From: Ariolimax columbianus
Lineage: Eukaryota; Mollusca; Gastropoda; Stylommatophora; Arionidae
Reading direction: 5' to 3'
NCBI GenBank assembly: GCA_036924085.1
Contig: JAVGWX010000025.1
Span: 28,752,450-28,816,449, forward strand
DNA length: 64,000 nucleotides
In this document: positions 10,378 to 20,154 of the stretch, piece after piece
Numbering within the stretch: position 1 is the stretch's first letter
How the letters are laid out: each line of letters begins with the position of its first letter
The notes under the pieces: model-generated
The model's input: the letters and a program-made list of their open reading frames with translations, nothing else
Told to the model about the DNA's origin: nothing
Databases searched by the model: none
Translations under genes and position numbers: made by a program

Positions 10378-11135
10378 GCTGAATGAAGTTGGTTGGTTGG
10401 TTATTAATCCAGCGGCCTATGGGCCCCTGCCCTTTGGCCCAATGCCATATAGTGGTATCTGGAAGTGTTTGTAAGCTGTTGTTTAGTTCTTTACAAAGTG
10501 TTCCATTTGTCTGGTCTCGGAGGAAGAAGCTCTTTCCTGACACCTGAAAGGGCCGGAGATTAAAAAAGATGATATTCAACCGTTTCATAGGTATGTGTGC
10601 ACAGCCGGCACTCTGGAGTATGTTCTGGTTGGATTCTGTTCAAGTGACTGCTAAGTTGTATGTGTCGAGTGCCAAGTCGAAAAATGATGCGTTGGTCTCT
10701 CCTTTTCAGGAGGTTGATGTTGTCTTTGGGATGGCCATAGGTTTGTAGATTTCTCTCCCAGTATTTCCCATTGCCCATCTATTCAGCCAGGCCTCTTTGT
10801 AAAGTCTTCAGTAGTTGTTTGACTGTCTGTAGGGTTGTTGGTATGTATTGTAGTTCTTGACTTGATACCTTCTTAGCCTTGTCACTTGCCAGGTATATTT
10901 AAGTGACCAGGCATCCATTGTATAATTATTCTGACTTCATGGGATGTCAGAAGTTGGTTGGCATCTTGGGACATTTGGGAAAGTTCAGGCCTGCAGTGAC
11001 CACTGACTTCCAGATCAGCTGAATGAGAAATTGCGTCATTTTTGTATGTAGAGTGGCAAAGGTTAAACAAAATCAATATACTTAATGTAAATCCAAAAAC
11101 TATGCGTACGTATGGACACACAGAACAGACATCCA
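10378..11135 (-). mobile_element. RNase H LINE, degraded 3' end
   Basis: The reverse strand reads VRIIIQWMPGHLNIPGK, the conserved C-terminal RNase H block with its His. Then, in another frame, come LKRRDQRIIFRLGTRHIQLS and CRLCTHTYETVEYHLF, a Cys-x2-Cys-x7-His motif like those at the end of other RNase H LINEs. Last is FFNLRPFQVSGKSFFLRD. Several frameshifts and stops break it. The end near 10380 carries a short AACCAACCAACC tail. It is inserted between copy 1 and copy 2 of the duplicated block. Confidence 0.8.
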
Positions 11136-11269
11136 AATATATCCTACAAGACTGCTATATGTTTAACCTTCATCTCGCAAGGTCTAGACTGGTTGGACAA
11201 AAATCGGAATTCCTGAAAAAATGTATTATTTTGCACGGAGACCCTACCCATAGCCATTTTAAAAAATGC

Positions 11270-11720
11270 TGAATACGTCACCATCTACACACGATATTTT
11301 GCCGGTAAAAGTATTGTATGTTAGATTACAAATGGATGTTGAACGATTCTTCGAACACCTCTAATACGCCGATCGGGGCAAGCCGACTTTTTGCAAAAGG
11401 TGAAGTAGGTTGTTGGACAATATCTTTATCGAGTAGATCTGTTTATTTTGTTTGTTTAGATGAAAGACCTACGTTTGAATTGGAAACTAACAGTTGTGTC
11501 GATATTGTAAACACAGTATCGATACATTGTTGGGTTTCCATGGTTTTCTATCGGAGCGACTAGGCCTAGCGGTTGAGTCCAAATTTTGTTTAGATTTCCA
11601 TAAATTTTTAATTTAATCTTTTTGTATCTCAGAAACTAACAAACACACAACAACAACAATAACACCAACAAGTTCTTTATTCAATTGTGTCTACACACAA
11701 GAAAATCATATTTATTTGTT
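11270..11720 (+). repeat. Duplicated block, copy 2
   Basis: About 450 bp repeated with moderate divergence about 660 bp downstream. Shared stretches are ATATTTTGCCGGT.AAAGTAT, GAAGTAGGTTGTTGG, TATCGAGTAGATCTGTTTAT, ACAGTTGTGTCGATATTGTA and TCAGAAACTAACAAACACAC. Confidence 0.85.
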
Positions 11721-11924
11721 AGTTTCTGAGATACAAGAAGATGAAGATGATAGGGGTGAAAATAGCACAAACATATATACTCACCCGTTAGCGGCATTTC
11801 TTGGTTATGATTTTAACCTTCAGCACGCCAATGTTAGAAGAAAACCACCCTTCCTGGCCAACAAAAACAGTGTGCGTAAAAAAAAATTTTTTTTTGGAAC
11901 GGAGTCACTCCCGACAGCCATTTT

Positions 11925-12400
11925 TTACTGCTGAATACGCCCTCCACACATACACTATATTTTGCCGGTTAAAGTATCGTATGTTCGATTACAAATGGCT
12001 TCTGAAAAGTTTTAATTTTGTATACGCCGTTTGGAGCAAGCCGACTTTTGCGAAAGGGGAAGTAGGTTGTTGGGAAAGATCTTTATCGAGTAGATCTGTT
12101 TATTTTGTTTGTTTAGATGAAAGAACTACGTTTGAATTGGAAACTAACAGTTGTGTCGATATTGTAAACACAGTATCGATACGTTGTTGTGGTTTCCATG
12201 GTTTTCTATCGAAGCGACTAGGCCTAGTGGTCGAGTCCAAATTTTTCCCGAGATTTTCATAAATTTTCAACTTCATCTTTTTGAATCTCAAAAACTAACA
12301 AACATACAACAAAAACAATAACACCCACATGTTTGTTATGCTATTGTGTATCTACACGCCAGAAAATCATATTTATTGACAAACAAACATAAAAGTTACA
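11925..12400 (+). repeat. Duplicated block, copy 3
   Basis: A direct repeat of 11270-11720 with the same order of landmarks. In this copy the forward frame stays open for 153 codons (11801-12262), including the Cys-containing stretch SCVDIVNTVSIRCCG, which the other copy also keeps in part. A degraded coding region of a transposon is possible, but no domain is recognised. Confidence 0.8.
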
Positions 12401-12524
12401 AATTTTGTAAGACGACTACCATAGCGACTAAAGAAAATTAATTAGGTCACAAAAGACTGATATTTTTTTCAAAAATATATTGGATTGCTAAAGGTTAAAA
12501 AATTTGCGGAAAAACATTAATACT

Positions 12525-12790
12525 GCTATCGATGTTTACCGTAATGGCCATGTCTGTCACTTCGACTATAAATGTAATTATTGTATCTACATAAACAAAC
12601 TAAATAGATCAACCTCAGAATAATCTGGCGCAGAAATTCCCACGTTCTCAATAATGGGTGAATCTTCAAATCCAAGCGGAAAATTTCCTTTCCGAAATCT
12701 AAAACAAATTTCACAATCACCATTTTCTTCGTCTAACCGTACATGGTGGAGGTTGGAACTCAAAAGAACTACAATCAAAAGAACAATATG
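12525..12790 (-). repeat. Duplicated block, inverted arm
   Basis: The reverse complement of 9840-10110 with about three quarters identity by eye. On the reverse strand it reads LDEENGDCEICFRFRKGNFP and then SAPDYSEVDLFSLFM. The acidic start and DLFSLF might be the start of a DNA transposase, but I cannot confirm this. Confidence 0.7.
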
Positions 12791-12817
12791 TTCAGCCGTT
12801 TCTACGGCATTAACCCG

Positions 12818-13075
12818 TTAGTTAATATTTATACGTTTATACAATAAAGCAATGACCCTAGAGCTGGCGGCGTGGAACGGAGCCAAATCGTCTCTCACGC
12901 CATTGATATGGAAAAGGTTAAAGGCCAAAAGAATGCTCCAATCACTCGTCTTAAAGAACATTAAAATCGCTAACTGCATATTGAACGAAAATTGTTTCTT
13001 TTTATAAATGATTCGGGGAATTTTGCCGATTTGTCTTTCTGTCTGAGCCAAAATGCCGGAATTATTCTGTGTCAA
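12818..13075 (-). other. Small unassigned open frame near the inverted arm
   Basis: Reverse-strand frame of 85 codons (TERQIGKIPRIIYKKKQFSF). It may be a leftover of the element that made the duplicated blocks. No family recognised and no start or splice support. Confidence 0.2.
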
Positions 13076-13197
13076 AAGTTTTATTCAAAATAAAATTTAT
13101 TATTATTGAACAAATTGAGCTAAAATTACGATCTAAACATCGTAAGACCTATAATTAACCTCTCTCTGACAGGACATATTCATAATGTTGTATAATG

Positions 13198-13225
<28 letters not shown>
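13198..13225. repeat. Homopolymer C run
   Basis: An uninterrupted run of about 28 C bases abuts family B sequence. The exact length is likely to be unreliable in any assembly. Confidence 0.9.
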
Positions 13226-13229
<4 letters not shown>

Positions 13230-13420
13230 AGTAAGTTTACTTTTTTTTTGCACCTGAAAAGGATGTTAAGTTGCGGGTTGTAGTAGCTTCCTGAGCATGC
13301 TGATGAAGGTGACCAAGGTCCTCCAAGTAGTTGTGCTCTGTGTGGCGCTCACTACTACGGGGATCACATCGATCCACATGTAGTCAACTATTTCAACAGT
13401 TCATCATCAACTTCTTCTGC
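13226..13420 (-). repeat. Family B copy without array
   Basis: Matches the 23705 copy: AATGAGTAAGTTTACT, AAAAGGATGTTAAGT, GAGCATGCTGATGAAGGTG, TCCTCCAAGTAGTTGTGCTC and TCACTACTACGGGGATCA. Confidence 0.7.
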
Positions 13421-13454
13421 AATCATTGCTCGTTAAGGCTGAGACTCTGGTTTC

Positions 13455-13630
13455 TCCAGTCCTCTTCTTCGTTAGCTCACAATCTCCCGCTACCAAGCCC
13501 TGAAAAGGGCCTTGCAAGTAGCAGAATGTAGTCCAGAGAACGGAATGCATTGTGTTGCTAGTTTACAGCTTAGCCGCGATATTTGCACCTTTTGGTCTGA
13601 CACATCCGTCTTCGGCAGCGATGGACTATC
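13455..13630 (-). mobile_element. Family A copy (RNase H LINE 3' end)
   Basis: In reverse orientation: CAATCTCCCGCTACCAAGCC, CTTGCAAGTAGCAGAATGTA, AGTTTACAGCTTAGCCGCGA and CACATCCGTCTTCGGCAG, with a CTTCTTC tail at about 13461. Confidence 0.85.
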
Positions 13631-13744
13631 TAACGAAGGAGAGTCCATTGCTATGCAACAATGGCAAACGCTAGTGTTAAATGGCCGATTTCTTACAATT
13701 TTCAGCGGAGCAAATAAGATACTGCTGAGCTGAAAAAGGTTGCT

Positions 13745-13897
13745 TGGCTTCTTTCATTCTCGATCTCCCGCTATCAAGCCCTGAAAAGGGCTTTGCAAGT
13801 AGCAAAATGTAGTCCAGAGAACAGAATGTGTTGTGTCGTAATTTACAGCTTGACTGCGATATTTGCACCTTTGGGTCCGACACATCTGAATTCAGCA
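13745..13897 (-). mobile_element. Family A copy (RNase H LINE 3' end)
   Basis: A second copy 290 bp from the previous one in the same orientation, with the same landmark order, breaking off at CTGAATTCAGCA. Confidence 0.85.
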
Positions 13898-14520
13898 CGG
13901 AAAGGGTTAATTAATGTTATATGATAAGTGTGAATCGGACGTGTGGTGAATATCCACAAGTAATCCATATCCGTGATCATTGGACTGATAAAAAAAAAAA
14001 TAATTTCTACGGTCTCGTAGTCCAACTTTCGTTGCAACAAATCAGCAGACCTTTAAATCTCATATCACGAGCTGAAATCAACCTATCAGAAATAATCGTG
14101 CAGCTTAATGTCAGTTGTGCATGCGCGGACGCAACCATCGTGTAGCGCTGTACAAAACAAAACAAATTCAACAAACTAAATCACGAAACACGTCACGCAT
14201 TTGTTAAAAAAAAAGTGGTTATAAAATCCCCAAGAGTTAACAGTCCCCATTTATAATCTCGGTCCCTTCTAGCGAGGACAAAATATCACCTCTATGCAGG
14301 ATGTAGAAGTCGACTGAAAGAGGGTTGTGCATTCGGCTGGCAAAGGACTCTGAACCTCTTGAAGATCAAACAAGATGTTTTGACACAGGCTTCCGGGATA
14401 CGGGTCGTCAATAACGGTTGCCCATTCTCTTTGTACGGAGGAAAAATGGAGCCCCTGATGAAGGTCTATTTAGGTGAAAACTTAGATGCAAATCTGTTAT
14501 GGTTCTTGTGTGCAACTATT
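13898..14520. other. No gene recognised
   Basis: AT-rich sequence with short frames only. No matching repeat was found in the window. Confidence 0.4.
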
Positions 14521-14523
14521 GTT

Positions 14524-15200
14524 TAGTGTTTTCTGTACTTATGTACGACTGGTTTTCTGTACTTATGTACGACTGGTTTTCTGTACTTATGTACGACTGG
14601 TTTTCTGTACTTATGTATGACTGGTTTTCTGTACTTATGTATGACTGGTTTTCTGTACTTATGTACGACTGGTTTTCTGTACTTATGTACAACTGGTTTT
14701 CTGTACTTATGTATGACTGGTTTTCTGTACTTATGTACGACTGGTTTTCTGTACTTATGTATGACTGGTTTTCTGTACTTATGTACGACTGGTTTTCTGT
14801 ACTTATGTACGACTGGTTTTCTGTACTTATGTACGACTGGTTTTCTGTACTTATGTATGACTGGTTTTCTGTACTTATGTACGACTGGTTTTCTGTACTT
14901 ATGTACAACTGGTTTTCTGTACTTATGTATGACTGGTTTTCTGTACTTATGTACGACTGGTTTTCTGTACTTATGTACGACTGGTTTTCTGTACTTATGT
15001 ACGACTGGTTTTCTGTACTTATGTACGACTGGTTTTCTGTACTTATGTACGACTGGTTTTCTGTACTTATGTATGACTGGTTTTCTGTACTTATGTACGA
15101 CTGGTTTTCTGTACTTATGTACGACTGGTTTTCTGTACCTATGTACGACTGGTTTTCTGTACTTATGTATGACTGGTTTTCTGTACTTATGTACAACTTA
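14524..15200. repeat. 24-bp minisatellite
   Basis: About 28 units of TTTTCTGTACTTATGTACGA plus CTGG, with a C/T toggle (TACGACTGG or TATGACTGG) and two TACAACTGG units. GTACTTATGTAC is a near palindrome in each unit. As 24 is divisible by three, frames on both strands stay open (252 and 226 codons). These are by-products. Confidence 0.95.
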
Positions 15201-15690
15201 TTTTACAGTACTTATGTACAACTTATTTTACAGTACTTGTGTACGACAGGTTTTTAGCACTTATGTACGACTTATTTTATAGTACTACACATTTTACAGT
15301 ACTTGTGTACAACCTATTTTACAGTACTTGTGTACGGCTGGCTTTCAGTATTTATGTACGACCTATTTTACAGTACTTGTGTACGACCTATTTTTACAGT
15401 ACTTATGTACGACCTATTTTTACAGTACTTATGTACGACCTATTTTTACAGTACTTATGTACGACCTTTCTATAGTACTTGTGTACTGCCTATTTCACAG
15501 TACTTGTGTTCGACCTATTTTACAGTATTTGTGTACGACCTATTTTACCGTACTTGTGTATGACCTATTTTGCAGTACTTGTGTACGACCTATTTTGCAG
15601 TACTTGTCTACGACCTATTTTGCAGTACTTATGTACAACCTATTTTTCAGATCTAGTGTACGACCTATTTTGCAGTACTTAAGCACTTAT
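15201..15690. repeat. Diverged 25-26-bp extension of the 24-bp array
   Basis: Units of the form TTTTACAGTACTTGTGTACG plus ACCTA continue the array with one or two inserted bases and a changed spacer. The period is therefore no longer a multiple of three. Another partial unit pair lies past the SINE at about 15900-15975. Confidence 0.9.
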
Positions 15691-15691
15691 G

Positions 15692-15885
15692 CGAGGAGCG
15701 TGTGGCCGAATGGTTTCGAGGCATGCCTGCTGACAAGGAGGGCAGCGGTTCGAATCCCATTATCGCATATGTTGTTTTTCTGTTGGGGGTGAAATAGGCA
15801 AACATAGCCAACACACAACGTGATGACAGCAGTGGCGAAGCGGCCTGTAGTTCTTGGCCTAAAATTGGAGAAAAAAAATTTAAAA
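15692..15885 (+). mobile_element. tRNA-derived SINE inserted in the minisatellite
   Basis: The tRNA-like head has an A box TGGCCGAATGG at 15703-15713 and a perfect B box GGTTCGAATCC at 15747-15757. GCGA at the start can pair with TCGC near 15763. The tRNA-unrelated body (TTGTTTTTCTGTTGGGGGTG, GACAGCAGTGGCGAAGCGGC) matches 4425-4600 in reverse. It ends in an A/T-rich tail at 15870-15897. The A and B boxes should form an internal RNA polymerase III promoter. Array units resume after it. Confidence 0.8.
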
Positions 15886-15975
15886 AATTTTTTTTTATAT
15901 GTACAATTGGTTTTCAGATCGTGTGTACGACTTATTTTACAGTTTTTGTGTGAAAATATTTTACAGTACTTACGT

Positions 15976-16159
15976 ATGTAGGTTCACAGTAGCCATAAAG
16001 GAGGCATTTCGTGAGAAATAAAAACTTGAAACATCGATATTGAACTGCGGAAAAGAGTAATCACCTCACATATCTGGCCTGTAGCATTGTACAGCTCTGA
16101 AACATGGATTCTGAACGAAAAGGATAAAGATATCCAAGAAGGTTTTAGGATGAGGTTCA
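15976..16159. mobile_element. Possible LINE fragment
   Basis: 16085-16140 resembles the C-terminal LINE motif TWILNEKDKDIQEG after LYSSETW, but it is short and broken. Otherwise nothing is seen. Confidence 0.3.
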
Positions 16160-16385
16160 GTCACAAGAGTTAGATCAGTGGTCCTGAGGTAAGGTGTCGC
16201 AGGTTTGAATCACGCTGGGAACTGGGATTTTTTTCACATGGATTTTCTGGTAAAAATTCCCCTGATCTCTGGGTAGTGAGATCGTACTCCCGTGTTCAGT
16301 GTCGAGCATGTTAGAGATGATCCATTCGCAGTTAGAAACCTAAGAGTAGGCTTAACTGCCGCTGCCTGAACAAAATTCAAGTAAA
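16160..16385 (+). mobile_element. Possible tRNA-derived SINE (degraded)
   Basis: TTAGATCAGTGGTCCTGAGG resembles an A-box arm, and GGTTTGAATCA at 16202-16212 a B box with two changes. AT-rich sequence follows. Only one copy is in the window. Confidence 0.35.
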
Positions 16386-16589
16386 TAAATCTACCCAAAT
16401 TATTTGTGCCTTCTCCCGGGTTTAGTAAGCTGTAGGAAGTTTAAAATACCTACTACTGATAGCCTTCGACTACCTGGCAACAGACATTAATATGCCTGTT
16501 TGAATACCAAGATTCCAAGTATAACGCCATTGGTTTATGAATTTGCCAGCTAATTATTTTCTATATTTAAACAGCCGTCACAACGATTC

Positions 16590-17195
16590 TTATTACTGTA
16601 AAGGAGCAATAATCAAAAATCGGGTTTTGATTCTTATCAGCCAAAACACAATTACAAGGCAAATGGTCATTCTAACAGACTCAAACAAGATAGACTCCAG
16701 GAGTGTACTCTAAGCCATCTCAAGCCACAAACAAGATAGACTCCAGGAGTGTACTCCAAGCCATCTCAAGCCACAAACAAGATAGACTCCAGGAGTGTCC
16801 TCCAAGCCATCTCAAGCCCCAAACAAGATAGACTCCGGGAGTGTACTCCAAGCCATCTCAAGCCCCAAACAAGATAGACTCCAGGAGTGTACTCCAAGCC
16901 ATCTCAAGCCACAAACAAGATAGACTCCAGGAGTGTACTCCAAGCCATCTCAAGCCTCAAACAAGATAGACTCCAGGAGTGTACTCCAAGCCATCTTAAT
17001 CCTCAAACAAGATAGATTCTCACATTAAATCAAACACAACATAGGATTGCTGTCTCAAAAAACAGATTTAGTCCTACAGTGGATTCCGGCCCACTGTGGG
17101 ATCTCTGGAAATGAGAAAGCAGATGAGCTTGCAAAAGCCAGAAGTGGCGGCACACAGATTCCCCATCCACAGAGATGTAACGTAAGCCCGATCTG
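16590..17195 (+). mobile_element. RNase H LINE fragment interrupted by 46-bp array
   Basis: Upstream of the array the frame reads ISQNTITRQMVILTDS, the second catalytic Asp block of RNase H. After the array it reads KTDLVLQWIPAHCGISGNEK and then ADELAKARSGGTQIPHPQ, the His block and the final Asp block. The 46-bp array sits between these two motifs, at the same place as in the copy at 60480. It is 5'-truncated and lacks the C-terminal Cys/His motif. Confidence 0.85.
16688..17012. repeat. 46-bp minisatellite inside an RNase H domain
   Basis: Seven GAGTGT landmarks spaced 46 bp apart (16701, 16747, 16793, 16839, 16885, 16931, 16977). Unit: CTCCAGGAGTGTACTCCAAG, CCATCTCAAGCCCCAAACAA, GATAGA. 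One reading frame gives SRSVLQAISSPKQDR, native RNase H sequence. The first unit has CTCTAAGCC where the others have CTCCAAGCC. Confidence 0.95.
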
Positions 17196-17199
17196 CGAG

Positions 17200-17640
17200 T
17201 GACAGCCCCTGCCACAGATCGTACAACCTTGCCGGGGTGTTTCTCAATCTCTTCAGCCTTTCTCTTTTCTCTGCAGCCAGAATGCCTCTACTTGCGTCAG
17301 CAGTCAATCACCCCGTTCCAACTAGCTGTCTCCAAACAACTCGATCCTCATCAATCGTTTCCCACTCTTCTGATGGGATGTCGCAGGACTTCACGTCTCT
17401 CTTGCATACGTCGTTGAATGGCAGCGTGGGACGGCCGATTCTTCTAGCTCCAATGTCAAGCTGTAGAGTATATCCTTTGGTAGCCTTTCATCTCCCATGC
17501 AGTAACCATGCCCTAACCATCAAAGACTTCATTGGCTCAACAGTGAGTATGTGCTGCGAGTGTTTGCGGTAAAGTCACATTATGTGGCGCTCTCTCCCTT
17601 GCCATCCATTCCTCAGTATATGCCGTAGGCACCTCAATTG
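17200..17640 (-). mobile_element. LINE C-terminal fragment (LYDLWQ type)
   Basis: The reverse strand reads LDIGARRIGRPTLPFNDVCK, RDVKSCDIPSEEWETIDED and then, in another frame, LTADASRGILAAEKRERLKR and ARLYDLWQGLSLADR. It is the same family as the forward fragment at 31795-32220. It abuts the RNase H fragment before it. Confidence 0.75.
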
Positions 17641-17657
17641 GAAGAAGAAGATATTAA

Positions 17658-18472
17658 CCCTACCACACCTGAGGCCCTGAACCTAACTGTCCCCCATTCC
17701 TGGGCTCCAGAGCATTAACCCTACCACACCTGAGGCCCTGAACCTAACTGTCCCCCATTCCTGGGCTCCAGAGCATTAAAGAGAAAAAAACCAACATGAT
17801 AAAGAAAAATGTTAGTTACATGCAAACAAGTGGTTAGAATAAGATGTAACTTGGAGACATTGTAGAAAAAAGGTTTACCTTTCATCTAGCGTCAATATTC
17901 CACCTTTGTGTGCCAATCCACCCAATATTCCACCTTTGTGTGCCAATCCACCCAGCAAAAGACAAAGAATCTGTCTCGAGTCATAAAACATTTCAAAATC
18001 CGGGAGTAAACACAACAAAGAGCCCTCATTTGTCCAATAATCCTGATAGCTGGGCTTTATACAGGAGTATTCCATATAGATCCTCAGTCCAAGAAAAGCC
18101 TTCATCTCATCACTCGAGCTCTCATTGTCTGTTTCACTTGAACAGAGTCTGAATCAACCAAATTATTGATCACCTGTTGTACTGTCATAAGCCTAGACTT
18201 ACTTTGCTTTCCTGTTGAAGTGCTTGGTTCATCAGCTGCTCGTTTCATTGTCAATTTTCCGAATTTGTTCACGTTAAACCCCAAAAAATCAATTCAAACA
18301 TGGGGGCAGCCATTTGCAATGACTAATCACGAGGATTGACCACGATTGGTTGGTTATTTTTAGATTCTGACACATTTTATTACGTACTACCTAAAGTACC
18401 GCAAAACCGGTCCAGCGGTCGGATCGGCAGTTCAGGAAATTACCAGAAAAAGGGCGCAGCGGTCTGGTAGGA
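17658..18472 (-). mobile_element. Non-autonomous piggyBac-type element
   Basis: The termini are CCCTACCACACC next to TTAA (17654-17657) and, on the reverse strand, TCCTACCAGACC next to TTAA (18473-18476). Ten of 12 terminal bases match, and TTAA is the target duplication typical of piggyBac. At 815 bp it is far shorter than an autonomous element of over 2 kb. Inside is a piggyBac transposase remnant on the reverse strand. The left end is tandemly duplicated (a 61-bp unit, 17654-17714 and 17715-17775), so two TTAA-CCCTACC ends are present. Confidence 0.75.
17875..18284 (-). pseudogene. piggyBac transposase remnant
   Basis: Two frames. 18102-18284 gives an N-terminal region (MKRAADEPSTSTGKQSKSR, then MTVQQVINNLVDSDS). 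17875-18105 gives MKAFLGLRIYMEYSCIKPSY and QDYWTNEGSLL, which matches the KAFLGL..DYW block of the piggyBac DDE domain. MFYDSRQILCLL then corresponds to the usual MSRNRF region, and a duplicated 30-bp segment follows. The catalytic Asp residues lie downstream of this block and are missing. Clearly dead. Confidence 0.7.
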
Positions 18473-18479
18473 TTAAGTC

Positions 18480-18949
18480 ACCACTCTGCTTAGTTTATTC
18501 TACTCCATCACACTATTCCAAATTTATGTAAATTAACATCCCTTAAACTACACCAACCATGTTAGGTGTTTCATTTTACAACGGGCCACAACACTCGAGG
18601 AAGGAACCTCTCAAAGTCACTAAAGAGGGCTGTGCATGTTGCCTAGCAATCTAACCATTTTGTATGCGTTTCCTGCAACTCGTTCATTGCTGCCGGACAA
18701 AGCCCTCTTCTGACGTTGGCCTCCTGACATCTTTGTAGTGGTTTCCGTAGCACTGTGTTTTACATGACGAGATGATACCTGTCCATTCACAACCCTCCTT
18801 AGTTATATGTAAAATAGTGGAACTGTTATCAAAGCGGGATAGTGCATCATAAATTATTGTTGTCAATTTATGTAAATTTATATCTCCTATGTCTGTTCTA
18901 CATATAAATAATTGAATGCGAGCGATTTATTAAATATATATATGCGAGG
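18480..18949. other. No feature recognised
   Basis: Unique AT-rich sequence without coding signal. The short reverse frame at 18684-18866 has no support. Confidence 0.4.
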
Positions 18950-19335
18950 GTTAGTAGGTCACACAATCATGTAGATGAGTTGAAAAATACAATTGATAGT
19001 TTCTAAAGGTCTCAATGTCACTGTTAAGTGGCAATTATGTAGAGAAATTAAACAGATGCATGAACCTGTACCACCAGGGGTAAGTCAGTAAGTAGGTCAC
19101 AAAATGATATTGGTTGGATGAAAAAGTTAGTAGTTTCTGTATGTGTCATTATTGGGGAAAATTATGTGGGGAAATAAAGCCAGCTGCATGAACCTATAAC
19201 ACCTGTGGTAAGTAGGTCACAAACTGGTATGGTTTGGATGAAAAACTTGGTAGTTTCTGTATGTGTCATTATTGGTAGAAATTATGTGGGGAAATAAGGC
19301 CAGCTGCATGAACCTGTAACACCAGGGCTAGAGGA
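18950..19335. repeat. Three diverged tandem units (121-139 bp)
   Basis: GTAGGTCACA recurs at about 18953, 19092 and 19213. Each is followed by GTAGTTTCT or TAGTTTCTGTATGTGTCATT, GGGGAAATAA and CAGCTGCATGAACCT. Units two and three are closest to each other. Confidence 0.8.
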
Positions 19336-19589
19336 AGACCAAGGATAAAGATGGATTTTATGATTGATGTAAATTTATGTTTTATAGACTTTTCTTGTAA
19401 TTTAAATAATTGAATTTGATGAAATAACGATATTTTGATTTGGCTCTGCTGTCTTCTCATGGCGGTAACAGATGGCTAATACAGTTTACTTCATTGAGAG
19501 GTTGCTGAAATTGGAACGGAGAATACACTGATAAAAAACAAAACAGATTATGGGAATAAATGTAACTAACGACAATCAGATTGTATTGA

Positions 19590-19705
19590 CCTGCCGAAGA
19601 CGGATGTGTTGGACCGAAAAGTGCAAATATCGCGCATTCGATTCTCCTGACTTACATTCTGCTACTTGCAAAGTTATGTTCAGGGATTGGTAGTGGGAGA
19701 TTGAG
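19590..19705 (+). mobile_element. Family A copy, forward
   Basis: Reads CCTGCCGAAGACGGATGTGT, TTGGACCGAAAAGTGCAAAT, ATTCTGCTACTTGCAAAGTT and TTCAGGGATTGGTAGTGGGA in the sense orientation of the RNase H LINE 3' end. Confidence 0.8.
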
Positions 19706-19739
19706 AACGAATCCAGAAGGAGATTGTGTTGAGAGATTC

Positions 19740-20110
19740 ACTCCTGCAAGATGTGGTATCATTTATATATCTTGGCAGCAATATAGAAGACGTACAGAGG
19801 ACCCTATCACAGATACTGAAGTGCTGTCCAGAGCCAAAATGCAAAGTATTCATGCACTTTTGCAAAAATCCGAATTGAGATGGGCTGGCCACCTTTTCCG
19901 AATATCAAACGAAACGCTTCTAAAGAGACTGAGCGAAGGATGGCGATCATAAGGACGTCCTAAAAAGTGTTTCGAGGACAGTCTGAAGGAGTCTCTTAAG
20001 TGCTGTCAAATAGAGATTGACGTCTGGGAGAGCCCGGCTCACAATCGCATTGCGCTTCATGTGAGTGCGGTCACAAACAGCGTTCAGCTAGGGTCTCCAT
20101 ATCCAGGACA
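19740..20110 (+). mobile_element. LINE C-terminal fragment, same family as 55490-56310
   Basis: Reads LSRAKMQSIHALLQKSELRW, AGHLFRISNETLLKRLSEGW, then in a shifted frame GRPKKCFEDSLKESLKCCQI and EIDVW. It matches the 55831-56060 sequence residue by residue in many places. The terminal zinc-finger region is missing; the 18-bp array starts where it would begin. Confidence 0.8.
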
Positions 20111-20154
20111 GACGTGCAATCAGGAAGTCTAGACCAGAGACAACTGCTGACTCT

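Noticed and set aside
9196..13910. A 4.7-kb piggyBac element with TTAACCCTTT at one end and AAAGGGTTAA at the other
   Set aside because: Only CCCTTT matches. The right end directly abuts a family A copy, and no transposase was recognised between. Short TTAACCC matches are expected by chance.
14499..15257. Repeat frames FSVLMYDW and ISTENQSY on opposite strands
   Set aside because: Both come from the 24-bp unit. No independent coding evidence.
15692..15768. Functional tRNA gene
   Set aside because: A and B boxes are good, but the cloverleaf is not well closed, there is no long variable arm to fit the Ser/Leu-like start, and a SINE body with a second copy at 4425-4600 follows.
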